From: Burkholderiales bacterium
GTDB taxonomy: Bacteria; Pseudomonadota; Gammaproteobacteria; Burkholderiales; SG8-41
Length of the DNA stretch: 64,000 bases
Assembly (NCBI GenBank): GCA_022841375.1
Contig: JALHRQ010000009.1
Span: forward strand, 1-64,000
Direction: 5' to 3'
In this document: positions 11,419-20,323 of the stretch, piece by piece
Position numbering within the stretch: the stretch's first letter is position 1
Layout of the letters: every line of letters starts with the position of its first letter
Translations under genes and position numbers: made by a program
Notes under the pieces: model-generated
Database searches by the model: none
Told to the model about the DNA's origin: nothing
The model's input: only the letters and a program-made list of their open reading frames with translations

Positions 11419-13016
11419 GCACAACCGCCGCGCGTTTTCTCGCGGCAGCGGACACCGGCAGCAACGGCTGGTGGCGCTATTTGCTGGGCATTGCTTCGAT
11501 TGCCGCCTGCTGGTTGATCGGTGGAGCTTACGTCTACGCGCTGGTGCTGCAACTGCCCTTGGGTGCCGTGACCGAATTCGTGGCGATCAATGCCAGCATC
11601 CTGATGCTGCTTGCGGGGGTCATCGCAGCGGTCGTTGTGCTGCACCGCCGTCCGTGGCGCACGCTGGTGACGCCACTGCCGCGCATCGAGTGGCGACGCA
11701 TCGTTACCGGCGGCGCCGTATGGGGGCTGCTGTTGCTGCTCGGCGCCGCGGCCGAAAGTCTGCTTTTTCCCGGGCGCTATGCGTGGACGCCGGACTTGCA
11801 GCGCTGGCTGCCGTTTGTGGTAGTGGCGTTGCTGTTGACGCCTTTGCAGTGTCTGGCCGAGGAATTGGTATTTCGCGGTTATCTGATGCAGACGCTGGGT
11901 CGGCTGTGGCGGCAACCGGTATTCGTGGCGATGGCGAGCAGCGCGATATTCATGCTGCCGCATCTCTACAACCCGGAGGTGGCGGCGTACGGCCTGTGGA
12001 TCATGGCGGCCAATTATTTTGCGATGGCACTGTTTCTGGCGACGATCACGCTGCGCGACGGACGACTGGAGTTGGCGATCGGTGCGCACACGGCAAACAA
12101 TCTGTTGCTGGCACTGGGCGTCAATTATCGGGATTCGGTGTTCGATACCCCGTCGCTGTTCACCGCCGCTATTCTGGATCCCGTATATTCGCTGGTGACG
12201 CTGCTGCTGGGTGCGGCGATTTTTCATCTCTGGGTGTTCAGGCACCGTTCAACAATGAAGCACCAGTTTTCCGCCGCTGAGGTCGCTCAATTCGGGCGCG
12301 ACGGCTACCAAATCGTCCGCGGTCTGGTGCCGGCGCCGGAATGCATGCGCATGCTGTGCGTTGCGGAGCGTGATCTGGCCGCGCTCGCGCTGCCGGTGGA
12401 GTATGAAGTCGAGACCCAGTATCCGGGTGCACCGGCATCGCTGGAAGCGCCCGGCGGCAGGACGGTGCGCCGCTTGCTGCAGGCTTATGGGCGAGATGGC
12501 GTTTATCGCGAGTGGGCCACCGCAGCGCCTGTAGTTACGCGGTTACGTCAGCTGCTTGGTCCGCGGGTCGCGCTGGCGCAAGCTCACCACAACTGTGTGA
12601 TGACCAAGGATCCGCGCTACAGCAGTCTGACGAACTGGCATCGCGACATCCGTTACTGGTCGTTTGCACGACCTGAACTGATATCGGTGTGGTTTGCGCT
12701 GGGTCCGGAACGGCTGGACAACGGCTGCCTGCTGGTGATTCCGGGTTCACACCGCATGGAATTTGCAGCGGAGCGGCTGGATGCCGCGCAGTTTCTGCGC
12801 ACTGATATTGCGGACAATGCGGAACTGCTGCGCAGCCAGGTGCCGGTGGAGCTGGAGCCCGGCGACGTATTGTTTTTTCATTGCCGGCTGTTTCATGCGG
12901 CGGGCAACAATCGCAGCGCACTGACCAAGTTTTCCGCGGTGTTCACCTATCATGCAGCGGACAATGCTGCATTGCCGGGTTCGCGTTCCGCCAGCCAGCC
13001 CGATATTCTGCTCTGA
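11415..13016 (+). CDS. CPBP intramembrane protease fused to a PhyH-like dioxygenase
   Basis: One uninterrupted 533-codon frame encodes two unrelated domains. Residues 1-278 have about seven membrane segments and the CPBP/CAAX-protease motifs [16 protein letters not shown] and HTANN. Residues from about 281 ([21 protein letters not shown]) form a phytanoyl-CoA dioxygenase-like double-stranded helix. It has the iron ligands HRD (in NWHRDIRYW) and a distal His in [13 protein letters not shown], with the 2-oxoglutarate Arg region after it. The TTG start overlaps the metH stop, indicating translational coupling. The dioxygenase could also be made separately from ATG 12255, but no good ribosome site precedes it. 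Whether this is a true fusion or a lost stop codon between neighbours is open. Confidence 0.75.
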
Positions 13017-13020
13017 CGGA

Positions 13021-13575
13021 TTATTCGCGCGAGGCTTTGGCCATGGCAGCCAGCGCAAGCGCGATGGCTTCGGCAGTACTGATGACGTGCAGGTTTTTCC
13101 CGTCCAGTGTCGCGGCAGTGACGTCATCACCAGCGACGACATCGTCCGCAGCCCGCATCTGCTGCAGCCACAGGTCCCGCGCTGACTCATTGGCATTTTG
13201 CAAGGAGGCTGCGGCAATGCACTGGCTGCGGGCCAGGCGTAATGCCGGCGCCAACTGTTCCTGGCGCAGCGCCTGTGCCAGCGCTGCGGGTTCCGCCGAT
13301 GCGGCAGCAACAATCACCAAGCGCTGCGGTTGTGACTCGCGCAGCAGGCGTACGATGCCTGACTGCAGTGAGATCTGGCCGGTGCAGCAGGCGCAGCCGC
13401 TGACGGTTGCGATGGCGAGGTCTTGTGCCATACCGTTTTCCGCAGCGGGATGGCTATCGTTGTCGAGTATGGCCCAGTGTTCGCGTGGTGGTCGTATCGC
13501 CAGCAACGCGCGCAGATACACATTTTTGGCGGTGCGGTCGGCGCCGGTAATCAATAAGGTGGGGATGGCAAGCAC
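13021..13575 (-). CDS. CobW/COG0523-like protein with degenerate P-loop
   Basis: 184 residues, shorter than typical COG0523 GTPases (about 300-400) because the C-terminal CobW domain is missing. The N-terminus, LLITGADRTAKN, aligns with the Walker A position (GxxGxGKT) but keeps only the Lys. The metal-site motif is kept as VSGCACCTGQISLQSGI (CxCC), followed by LRESQPQRLVIVAAASAEP where the family has a Glu. COG0523 proteins are metallochaperones or regulators of metalloenzymes. With this P-loop, GTP hydrolysis is doubtful; metal binding could remain. It starts at GTG and is convergent with the CPBP-PhyH gene, whose stop is only 4 nt away. Confidence 0.6.
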   Translation of the reverse strand: MLAIPTLLITGADRTAKNVYLRALLAIRPPREHWAILDNDSHPAAENGMAQDLAIATVSGCACCTGQISLQSGIVRLLRESQPQRLVIVAAASAEPAALAQALRQEQLAPALRLARSQCIAAASLQNANESARDLWLQQMRAADDVVAGDDVTAATLDGKNLHVISTAEAIALALAAMAKASRE

Positions 13576-13581
13576 TGCACG

Positions 13582-13587
13582 ATTATA
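13582..13587 (-). promoter_or_regulatory. -10 box (TATAAT) just upstream of the CobW-like gene
   Basis: On the minus strand a perfect TATAAT lies 6 nt before the GTG start codon. Transcription from it would begin at or near the start codon, suggesting a leaderless message. The -35 position (TGTAGC, 17-nt spacing) is poor, so this is tentative. Confidence 0.3.
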
Positions 13588-13653
13588 ACGGCGCGGAAAT
13601 ATTCGCTACAATAAAGACTATTAAAATATTAAGTTAAAACAAGGTGTTAGAGA

Positions 13654-14004
13654 ATGATTACTTTGCCGCCACTGGTGACGACGGTGCTGCTGCTCAGCGC
13701 CTCGAACGTGTTCATGACCATCGCCTGGTACGGCCACCTGAAACATCTGAATACCGCGCCGTGGTGGATTGCCGCACTGGTGTCTTGGGGTATCGCGCTG
13801 TTCGAGTATCTGCTGCAGGTGCCGGCCAACCGCATCGGCTACACCGTACTGACGCTGCCGCAACTGAAAATCCTGCAGGAGGTCATTACGCTGGCGGTGT
13901 TTGTGCCGTTTGCGGTTTTTGTGATGGGGCAGCCGGTGAAGATGAACTTTGTCTATGCCGGACTTTGCCTGCTCGGCGCGGTCTATTTCATATTCAAGAG
14001 CTAG
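13654..14004 (+). CDS. DUF486 small membrane protein (DMT-like)
   Basis: 116 residues with four predicted membrane helices (about 5-23, 34-54, 72-92 and 97-115). The conserved features ASNVFMTIAWYGHLK, WGIALFEYLLQVPANRIGY and LKILQEVITLAVF identify the DUF486 family, a short relative of drug/metabolite transporters whose function is not established. The ATG is preceded by an AAGGTG-type site. A possible -10 (TACAAT) lies at 13607-13612 in the AT-rich stretch upstream. It stands alone, and the heptad-repeat region follows its stop. Confidence 0.85.
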   Translation: MITLPPLVTTVLLLSASNVFMTIAWYGHLKHLNTAPWWIAALVSWGIALFEYLLQVPANRIGYTVLTLPQLKILQEVITLAVFVPFAVFVMGQPVKMNFVYAGLCLLGAVYFIFKS

Positions 14005-14015
14005 AGCAAGAGGTT

Positions 14016-14116
14016 AGGCGTAAGGCGTAAAGAGTAAAGAGTGAGGCGCAAGGAGTGAGGAATGGAGGGGGGCAGGTTTCCGGTCTTCTCACGCCAACCG
14101 CCTTACGCCTCACCCC
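14016..14116. repeat. Heptad tandem repeat with inverted counterpart
   Basis: Seven adjacent 7-bp units (14016-14064) follow the pattern AGGCGTA / AAGAGTA / AGGAGTG. After about 33 bp the opposite orientation appears at 14098-14116. The 12-mer AGGCGTAAGGCG (14016-14027) is perfectly complementary to 14099-14110, giving a long hairpin. It fills most of the gap between DUF486 and mpl. A related purine-rich heptad stretch occurs at 27993-28015. Its role could be transcription termination or it could be a dispersed repeat. Confidence 0.65.
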
Positions 14117-14159
14117 TGACTTTTAACATCTCACTCATCTGCTATTCTCCGCCTCCATC

Positions 14160-15509
14160 ATGCATATCCACATTCTCGGCATTTGCGGTACTTTCATGGG
14201 CGGTCTCGCGGTGCTCGCGCGTGAAGCCGGCCACAAGGTCACCGGCTGCGACGCCAACGTCTATCCGCCGATGAGCACGCAACTTGAGGCGCAGGGTATT
14301 GCGTTGATCGAGGGCTACGGCGTTGACCAGATCAAACTCGAACCCGACGTCTTTGTCATCGGCAACGTGGTGACGCGCGGTAATCCGCTGATGGAAGAGA
14401 TTCTCAATCGCGGGCTGGCCTATGTGTCGGGGCCGCAATGGCTGCGCGAGCATGTGCTGCAAGGGCGCTGGGTTCTGGGTGTCGCCGGCACCCACGGCAA
14501 AACCACCACCAGCGCGATGCTGGCGTGGATCCTCGAACATGCCGGCATGAATCCCGGCTTCCTGATCGGCGGCGTGCCGCAGAATTTCGGGGTGTCGGCA
14601 CGGATCACCGACACCCCGTTTTTTGTGATCGAAGCCGACGAGTACGACACCGCATTTTTCGACAAGCGTTCAAAGTTCGTGCATTACGCGCCGCGGACCG
14701 TGGTGCTTAACAACCTCGAATATGACCATGCAGACATCTTCCCGGACCTGGCCGCCATCGAAACCCAGTTCCATCACCTGGTGCGTACGGTGCCCGGCAA
14801 CGGCCTGATCGTCGCCAACGGCCGCGAAGCGGCCCTTGATCGCGTGTTGGCGCGCGGCGCGTGGACGCCGGTCGAACGTTTTGGCGGCGATGGTGCGTGG
14901 CAGGCCGGACCGGCCGACGACAGTGGCGTTTTCGAAGTGCTGCACCAGAGGGCTTCGCGCGGTCGCGTGTTGTGGGACCTGCTCGGCGAGCACAACCGGA
15001 TGAATGCGCTCGCGGCGATTGCCGCTGCACGCCATGCCGGCGTACCGGTGATCGGCGGCGTCGATGCGCTGGCCGGATTCAAGAGCGTCAAGCGGCGCAT
15101 GGAACTGCGCGGTGTCTGCCGGGGCGTCACCGTATATGACGATTTTGCCCATCACCCCACCGCGATCGCCATGACCTTGGCGGGGCTGCGGCGCAAGGCG
15201 GGCAAGGCGCGCATTATTGCGGTGATTGAGCCGCGCTCGAACACGATGAAACTCGGCGTGATGAAACAGGCGCTGCCGGGCAGCCTGCAGGATGCTGACC
15301 GCGTTTACTGCTACAGCGGCGGCCTCAACTGGGATGCCGCCGCAGTGCTGGCGCCGCTGGGCGACCGGGCACAGGTCCATGCAGACCTCGATGCACTGGT
15401 GCAGGCGATCGCCGGCGCTGCGCAATCCGGTGACCAGGTGCTGGTGATGAGCAACGGCGGTTTCGGCGGCATTCATGAAAAATTGCTGAAGCAGTTGGAG
15501 GCACACTGA
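14160..15509 (+). CDS. mpl: UDP-MurNAc:L-Ala-gamma-D-Glu-meso-DAP ligase (murein recycling)
   Basis: 449 residues, a Mur-ligase family member. The Rossmann start is MHIHILGICGTFMGGLA, the ATP loop is GVAGTHGKTTTSAMLAW, and EADEYDTAFFDKRSKFVHY and NNLEYDHADIF lie in the central domain. The C-terminal domain has YDDFAHHPTAI. The combination with GVPQNFGVSAR is specific to Mpl, which reattaches the recycled murein tripeptide to UDP-MurNAc in the cytoplasm. Full length. Its stop overlaps the amidase start by one base. Confidence 0.95.
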   Translation: MHIHILGICGTFMGGLAVLAREAGHKVTGCDANVYPPMSTQLEAQGIALIEGYGVDQIKLEPDVFVIGNVVTRGNPLMEEILNRGLAYVSGPQWLREHVLQGRWVLGVAGTHGKTTTSAMLAWILEHAGMNPGFLIGGVPQNFGVSARITDTPFFVIEADEYDTAFFDKRSKFVHYAPRTVVLNNLEYDHADIFPDLAAIETQFHHLVRTVPGNGLIVANGREAALDRVLARGAWTPVERFGGDGAWQAGPADDSGVFEVLHQRASRGRVLWDLLGEHNRMNALAAIAAARHAGVPVIGGVDALAGFKSVKRRMELRGVCRGVTVYDDFAHHPTAIAMTLAGLRRKAGKARIIAVIEPRSNTMKLGVMKQALPGSLQDADRVYCYSGGLNWDAAAVLAPLGDRAQVHADLDALVQAIAGAAQSGDQVLVMSNGGFGGIHEKLLKQLEAH

Positions 15510-16687
15510 TGACGACGATCCCGGATGACCTACTCGGCGCGTTCTGTCGCCATACGCATGTAGCAGTAAAAGGTTCGGGCACGGGAGCGCTCGCCGGGCT
15601 GACCTTCGGCGTAAAGGACATCTACGATATTGCCGGTCACAAGACCGGCTTCGGCAGTCCCGACTGGCTGAAAACGCATGACGCCGCCGCCAGTTCCGCG
15701 CCGGTGGTCGAGGCCTTGCTCGCCGCCGGTGCGGACATGGTCGGCAAAACACAAACCGATGAATTGACCTACAGCCTCAATGGCGAAAACGCGCATTACG
15801 GCACGCCGGTCAACGTCAATGCACCGGGACGCATTCCCGGCGGCTCATCCAGCGGTTCGGCGGCCGCGACCGCCGGCAAACTGGTGGACTTTGCGCTGGG
15901 CAGCGATACCGGCGGTTCGGTGCGCGCACCCGCGAGTTTCTGCGGCATTTACGGCATCCGGCCGACCCATGGACGCGTGTCGCTGCAGGGGGCGTGTGCG
16001 CTGGCAAAAAGTTTTGATACCGCGGGTTGGTTTGCCCGTGATGCAGTCCTGCTGGAGCGTATCGGCCGGGTATTGCTGGGTGATGTGATTGCAGAAAAAC
16101 AGGGCGCTGCCCTGTTGGCCGAAGATGCTTTTGCGCTGCTCGACAGTGCCGCTGTGGCGGCTTTGCAGCCCGCCCTCGAAAAAATAAAAGCCGTGCTCGG
16201 ACCACTGCAGAATGTCACGATCAGTGCTGAAGGTTTGCCGCAATGGTTCCAGGCCTTCCGCGTGCTGCAGGGCGCTGAGATTCATCAACAGCTCGGGGTC
16301 TGGGTGGCGCAGGTGCAGCCCAAACTCGGCCCCGGCGTGCGTGAACGCATGCAGTGGACGGCGACGATTACCGAAGCTGATGTCGCCGGTGCGCAGTCCG
16401 TGCGTGATGCTGCGCGCCGGCGCATGGATGAACTGCTGAAACATCATGCGGTGCTGGTATTGCCGACGGTGCCCGACGTGGCGCCACTACGCGGATTGCC
16501 GGGAGCGGCGCTGGATGATTTCCGTGCACGGGCGATGAGCCTGTTGTGCATCGCCGGTCATGCCGGACTGCCGCAGGTGACGATGCCGCTGGCGACGTTG
16601 CAAGGTTGCCCACTCGGCATTTCGCTGGTTGCCGCGCGCGGCAATGACGCGTTGTTGCTTGAGCTGGCTCGCCGTATCGCCGGTTGA
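15509..16687 (+). CDS. Amidase (amidase-signature family)
   Basis: The 392-residue hydrolase has the Ser-cisSer-Lys triad of the amidase-signature family: Lys36 (FGVKD), the GGSSSGSA motif around residues 111-117, and the nucleophile Ser137 in SDTGGSVR. It is shorter than GatA (about 480) and lacks extra domains, so it is more likely a small-molecule amidase (AtzF/indole-acetamide-hydrolase-like) than part of GatCAB. The substrate is unknown. The start ATG overlaps the mpl stop, and the esterase gene follows almost directly, so the three are probably one operon. Confidence 0.85.
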   Translation: MTTIPDDLLGAFCRHTHVAVKGSGTGALAGLTFGVKDIYDIAGHKTGFGSPDWLKTHDAAASSAPVVEALLAAGADMVGKTQTDELTYSLNGENAHYGTPVNVNAPGRIPGGSSSGSAAATAGKLVDFALGSDTGGSVRAPASFCGIYGIRPTHGRVSLQGACALAKSFDTAGWFARDAVLLERIGRVLLGDVIAEKQGAALLAEDAFALLDSAAVAALQPALEKIKAVLGPLQNVTISAEGLPQWFQAFRVLQGAEIHQQLGVWVAQVQPKLGPGVRERMQWTATITEADVAGAQSVRDAARRRMDELLKHHAVLVLPTVPDVAPLRGLPGAALDDFRARAMSLLCIAGHAGLPQVTMPLATLQGCPLGISLVAARGNDALLLELARRIAG

Positions 16688-16694
16688 TTGCCGC

Positions 16695-17267
16695 TTGCTG
16701 ATTTACATCCACGGTTTCAACAGTTCGGCGTTGTCGTTCAAGGCGGGTTTGCTGCGCGAATTCATGACGGACCTTGGTTATGCACAGCATTACGTCTGTC
16801 CGGAGTTGCCCCACCGGCCGGCCGCGGCGATGCAGTTGCTGCGCGAACTGGTACAGCAGCACGATCCGCGCGCGGTGACGCTGGTGGGTTCCTCGCTCGG
16901 CGGTTATTACGCGACCTGGCTGTCTGAACACCTCGGCAGCCGCACGGTGCTGGTCAATCCTGCCGTGCGACCGTATGAACTGCTTGCACCCTGGATCGGA
17001 CCCCAAAAAAATCTGTACACCGGTGCGAACTATGATTTCACCGCTACGCATATCGACGAATTGCGTGCGCTGGAAGTGGATGCCGTCACGCCGTCGCGTT
17101 ATCTGCTGATAACGGCGACCGGTGATGAAGTACTGGACTACCGCGCCGGGGTCAAACGTTATGCCGGCTGCGAGCAGATCATCGTGCGGGGCAGCGACCA
17201 CGGACTGGGTGATTTTGCCGGCTACCTCGACCGCGTTGTCTCCTTCTGGCAGGCCGGGCGCGTATAA
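16695..17267 (+). CDS. YqiA-like alpha/beta-hydrolase esterase
   Basis: About 190 residues. LLIYIHGFNSSALSFKA at the start is the YqiA/UPF0227 hallmark, followed by the nucleophile elbow VGSSLGGYYAT, Asp in TGDEVLDY and His in GSDHGLGDF, so the catalytic triad is complete. The family has carboxylesterase activity on short acyl esters. I chose TTG 16695, which gives MLIYIHGF as in relatives. Longer frames reach back into the amidase gene. The start lies 7 nt after the amidase stop, and the RNB nuclease follows 60 nt downstream. Confidence 0.82.
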   Translation: MLIYIHGFNSSALSFKAGLLREFMTDLGYAQHYVCPELPHRPAAAMQLLRELVQQHDPRAVTLVGSSLGGYYATWLSEHLGSRTVLVNPAVRPYELLAPWIGPQKNLYTGANYDFTATHIDELRALEVDAVTPSRYLLITATGDEVLDYRAGVKRYAGCEQIIVRGSDHGLGDFAGYLDRVVSFWQAGRV

Positions 17268-17268
17268 T
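17263..17268 (+). promoter_or_regulatory. -10 box (TATAAT) before the RNB nuclease gene
   Basis: A perfect TATAAT overlaps the end of the esterase gene, 58 nt ahead of the nuclease ATG. A TTGTCT lies upstream at 17236-17241, but the spacing of 21 nt is longer than ideal. It suggests the nuclease gene has its own start besides read-through. Confidence 0.35.
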
Positions 17269-17326
17269 TCGCGACCGATCCGCGCTGCGCGGCAGTCCCG
17301 CGCCACCCCTGGTTTTTCCCTACCCG

Positions 17327-19186
17327 ATGAACGTATTTTACGAAGAAGACGGCGAACTCAAGGTCGGTGCGGTGCTTGCCGACAACGACACGTCGCTGCA
17401 GGTCGAGGCACCGCACGGCAAACGTTCCAAGGTCAAGGCTTCGGCGGTGCTGCTGCGGTTTGAGTCGCCCGCGCATACCGCGTTCATGGCCGGCGTGCAG
17501 CAGCAGGCCGACGCCATCGACATTGATTTCCTGTGGCAGTGCTGCGGCGCTGATGAATTTGGCTACGATACGCTGGCCCGCGAATATTACGGCCAGACCC
17601 CGGATGCGCTGCAGTCCGCCGCCGTGCTGACGCGGCTGCACTGTGCGCCGATGTATTTTTACAAAAAGGGCCGCGGCCGCTACAAGGCGGCGCCGGAAGA
17701 ATCGCTGAAAGCCGCGCTCGCCAGCGTCGAACGTAAACGGCTGCAGGCGCTGGCGAAAGCGGCTTACGTCGATGAACTGGCCGCCGGCTGCATGCCTGCA
17801 GTGTTTCAGCCCTTGCTTGACACGCTGTTGTACAAACCGGACAAAAACAGCATCGAATGGAAAGCTCTGGAAGAAGCCAGTGCGATGGCGAAACTGTCGC
17901 CGGCCCGACTGCTCGAGCGTTGCGGCGGATTGCCCGACCTGCACCTGTTCCATCTGCGGCGTTTCCTGTTCGAACATTTTCCCAAAGGGCCGGGTTTCCC
18001 CGAACTGCCGGCCGCCACGGTGCCCGTGGATCTGCCGCTGGCCGAGGTCGAGGCCTACAGCATTGATGATGCGGAAACCACCGAGATCGATGATGCGTTT
18101 TCGCTGCAGGAATTGCCGGGCGGCAACCGGCGGCTGGGGATTCATATTGCAGCGCCGGCGCTGGGCATCCTGCCCGACTCACCGCTCGATACGGTGGCGC
18201 GCGAGCGGCTGTCGACGGTGTATTTTCCCGGCGGCAAGATCACCATGCTGCCGGATGAGGTGGTCGCCGCATACACGCTGGCTGCGGGGCGGGAGTGTCC
18301 CGCGTTGTCGATCTATTTCGATATCGCGCCTGATTTTTCGCTGCTGTCGCATGACACCCGGGTCGAGCGCGTCCGCATTGCCGGCAATCTGCGCCATGAC
18401 ACACTGGAACCGGTGTTCAATGCCGCCGCGCTGTCGCGTGGCTCCATCGATCATCCTCAGGGCGCGGCACTGGCCTGGCTGTGGCAGTTCTCGGGTCATC
18501 TGCTGATTGCTCGCAAAGGCGACGGTCCCCGCGGTGAAGACCGTCCGGAATTCGTATTCCGTGTGGATGGCGGAAAGGTGTCGATTACCCGCCGCCAGCG
18601 CGGCACGCCGATCGATCAGGTGGTCGCCGAACTGATGATTCTCGCCAACAGCACCTGGGCGGGTGAATTGCACCGTGACGGCCACTGTGCATTGTTCCGT
18701 GTGCAAAGCGGCGGCAAGGTGCGCACCAGCACCGCCGCCGGCCCGCATGACGGCCTTGGTGTCGCGCAGTATATGTGGGCCAGTTCGCCGCTGCGGCGTT
18801 ACACGGATCTGGTCAATCAACGCCAGCTGATTGCCCGGGCGCGCAAGCAACCCCCCGTGTATCAATCCAAAGACACGGCACTGCTGGCGGCCATGCGCGA
18901 TTTCGAAGTGGCCTACGATGTCTACAATGAGTTTCAGCGCACGATGGAGCGTTACTGGAGCCTGCGCTGGTTGCTGCAGGAGCAGGCGCCGGCGGTCACC
19001 GGCGTCGTGTTGATGCGCGAAAATCAGGTCCGCCTGGATGCGGTGCCACTGCTGCAGAAGGTGTCATCGTTGCCGCCTATGGTTACGCCGGGGCAGCGGG
19101 TCGAACTCGCAGTGGGGGCGATCGATTTGCTCGACCTGAACTTCGAATTGGAGTTCAAAGCCGTGCTGGACGATGCCGTTAGTTAG
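17327..19186 (+). CDS. RNase II-family (RNB domain) exoribonuclease
   Basis: 619 residues. A small N-terminal domain and a winged-helix-like region come before the RNB catalytic domain (about 240-540). The active-site cluster AYSIDDAETTEIDDAFS carries the metal-binding aspartates. YMWASSPLRRYTDLVNQRQL is the conserved RNB end motif with the catalytic Arg. The C-terminal S1-like part is short. RNB enzymes degrade RNA 3' to 5' in the cytoplasm. It is smaller than RNase R (about 800) and differs from enterobacterial RNase II at the N-terminus; this compact type is found beside tonB-aroE in betaproteobacteria. Confidence 0.88.
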   Translation: MNVFYEEDGELKVGAVLADNDTSLQVEAPHGKRSKVKASAVLLRFESPAHTAFMAGVQQQADAIDIDFLWQCCGADEFGYDTLAREYYGQTPDALQSAAVLTRLHCAPMYFYKKGRGRYKAAPEESLKAALASVERKRLQALAKAAYVDELAAGCMPAVFQPLLDTLLYKPDKNSIEWKALEEASAMAKLSPARLLERCGGLPDLHLFHLRRFLFEHFPKGPGFPELPAATVPVDLPLAEVEAYSIDDAETTEIDDAFSLQELPGGNRRLGIHIAAPALGILPDSPLDTVARERLSTVYFPGGKITMLPDEVVAAYTLAAGRECPALSIYFDIAPDFSLLSHDTRVERVRIAGNLRHDTLEPVFNAAALSRGSIDHPQGAALAWLWQFSGHLLIARKGDGPRGEDRPEFVFRVDGGKVSITRRQRGTPIDQVVAELMILANSTWAGELHRDGHCALFRVQSGGKVRTSTAAGPHDGLGVAQYMWASSPLRRYTDLVNQRQLIARARKQPPVYQSKDTALLAAMRDFEVAYDVYNEFQRTMERYWSLRWLLQEQAPAVTGVVLMRENQVRLDAVPLLQKVSSLPPMVTPGQRVELAVGAIDLLDLNFELEFKAVLDDAVS

Positions 19187-19262
19187 CAGTTGCTAACGCG
19201 CTACTTTATCCCAGATTCAGCTTTAAGCAAAACCTATAATTTACTGATATTTAAAGTTTTTA

Positions 19263-19290
19263 TTGATATTTTTACTGGCCCGTCTAGAAT
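19263..19290 (+). promoter_or_regulatory. Sigma-70-type promoter of the tonB-like gene
   Basis: TTGATA (19263-19268) and TAGAAT (19285-19290) are separated by 16 nt in an AT-rich gap. Initiation about 7 nt downstream would fall on the ATG at 19297, so the message may be leaderless. A second TATAAT sits at 19235-19240 without a good -35. Confidence 0.4.
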
Positions 19291-19296
19291 AAGGTG

Positions 19297-20313
19297 ATGA
19301 GCGTCAAACCCTCAGCCAAAGTGGTCGTATTGCCGCGCCGGGCGCGGCATCCCCGTCGCGGAACGTGGGGCGGCGCGGTGGATCGTTTGGACGCACGGGT
19401 GGCTGAACTGGAACGCCGCATCGCCGACTTTGACCGGCGTTATGCCCGCCTGAATGTAGGTTCGCGTTTTGGTGCTGCCGGAGTGATTTCGCTGCTGGTG
19501 CATGCTGTTGTCATTTTCGGCCTGACCTTTACCGTACCCAAGCTGCAGGAACTGCAGGAACAGGCACCTCCCCTGGCGGTGGTGCTGGTCAACGCCAAGT
19601 CCAAGGCGAGACCGCAGGCTGCGGATGCGCTGGCGCAGCACAATCTCGACGGCGGCGGCAATACCGATGCCAAACAGCGTGCGCAAAGCCCGTTGCCGGC
19701 CATCACCAAGGATACCGAAACCACGGAACTCAAGGTCGCGCAGAAACGCGTGGCGCAAATGGAGCAGGAAGCGCGACAGGTGCTGACCCGCGCCGGTGTG
19801 AAAAGCCAGATCGACAGCGCCCCGGTCAAACCGGCGCCGCAGCAGGTGCCAGAGCAGGCGCCGGCGGTGGATGGCACGGATCTGGTGCAGCGCAGTCTGG
19901 CCATTGCCCGGCTGGAGGCGCAGATCAACAAGGATTGGAACGCTTATCAGGAGCGCCCACGGCGCAAGTTCATCGGCGCACGCACCCAGGAATACCGGTT
20001 TGCACGTTATGTCGAAGACTGGCGGCAGAAAATCGAGCGCATCGGCGAATTGAATTATCCGCAAGCTGCACGTGATCAGCGGGTTTACGGTGCGCTGATC
20101 GCCACGGTATCCATCCGTTCCAATGGCACTCTGGAGCGCGTGCAGATTGATCGTTCATCGGGGCACAAACTGCTCGATGAGGCGACGATACGTATCGTCA
20201 CCATGGCCGCGCCCTATGCGGTTTTCCCCGAAGATATAGCCAAGGACACCGACGTCCTCCACATCACGCGGACCTGGACGTTCACCCGGGCCGACCAGTT
20301 CGTCAGCCAGTGA
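19297..20313 (+). CDS. TonB-family energy transducer
   Basis: 338 residues. The cytoplasmic N-terminus is unusually long (about 60 residues, basic, with a heptad-like LDARVAELERRIADFDRRY coiled coil) before one membrane helix (about 62-80). A Gln/Ala/Pro-rich periplasmic stretch follows, then a TonB C-terminal domain (about 235-335) with YPQAARDQRVYGALIATVSI and an SSGHKLLDEATIRIV core. TonB proteins pass proton-motive energy to outer-membrane receptors; no exbB/exbD or receptor genes are here. The aroE start lies 10 nt after its stop. GTG 19294 is an alternative start directly before the chosen ATG. Confidence 0.85.
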   Translation: MSVKPSAKVVVLPRRARHPRRGTWGGAVDRLDARVAELERRIADFDRRYARLNVGSRFGAAGVISLLVHAVVIFGLTFTVPKLQELQEQAPPLAVVLVNAKSKARPQAADALAQHNLDGGGNTDAKQRAQSPLPAITKDTETTELKVAQKRVAQMEQEARQVLTRAGVKSQIDSAPVKPAPQQVPEQAPAVDGTDLVQRSLAIARLEAQINKDWNAYQERPRRKFIGARTQEYRFARYVEDWRQKIERIGELNYPQAARDQRVYGALIATVSIRSNGTLERVQIDRSSGHKLLDEATIRIVTMAAPYAVFPEDIAKDTDVLHITRTWTFTRADQFVSQ

Positions 20314-20323
20314 AAGCCACGCA

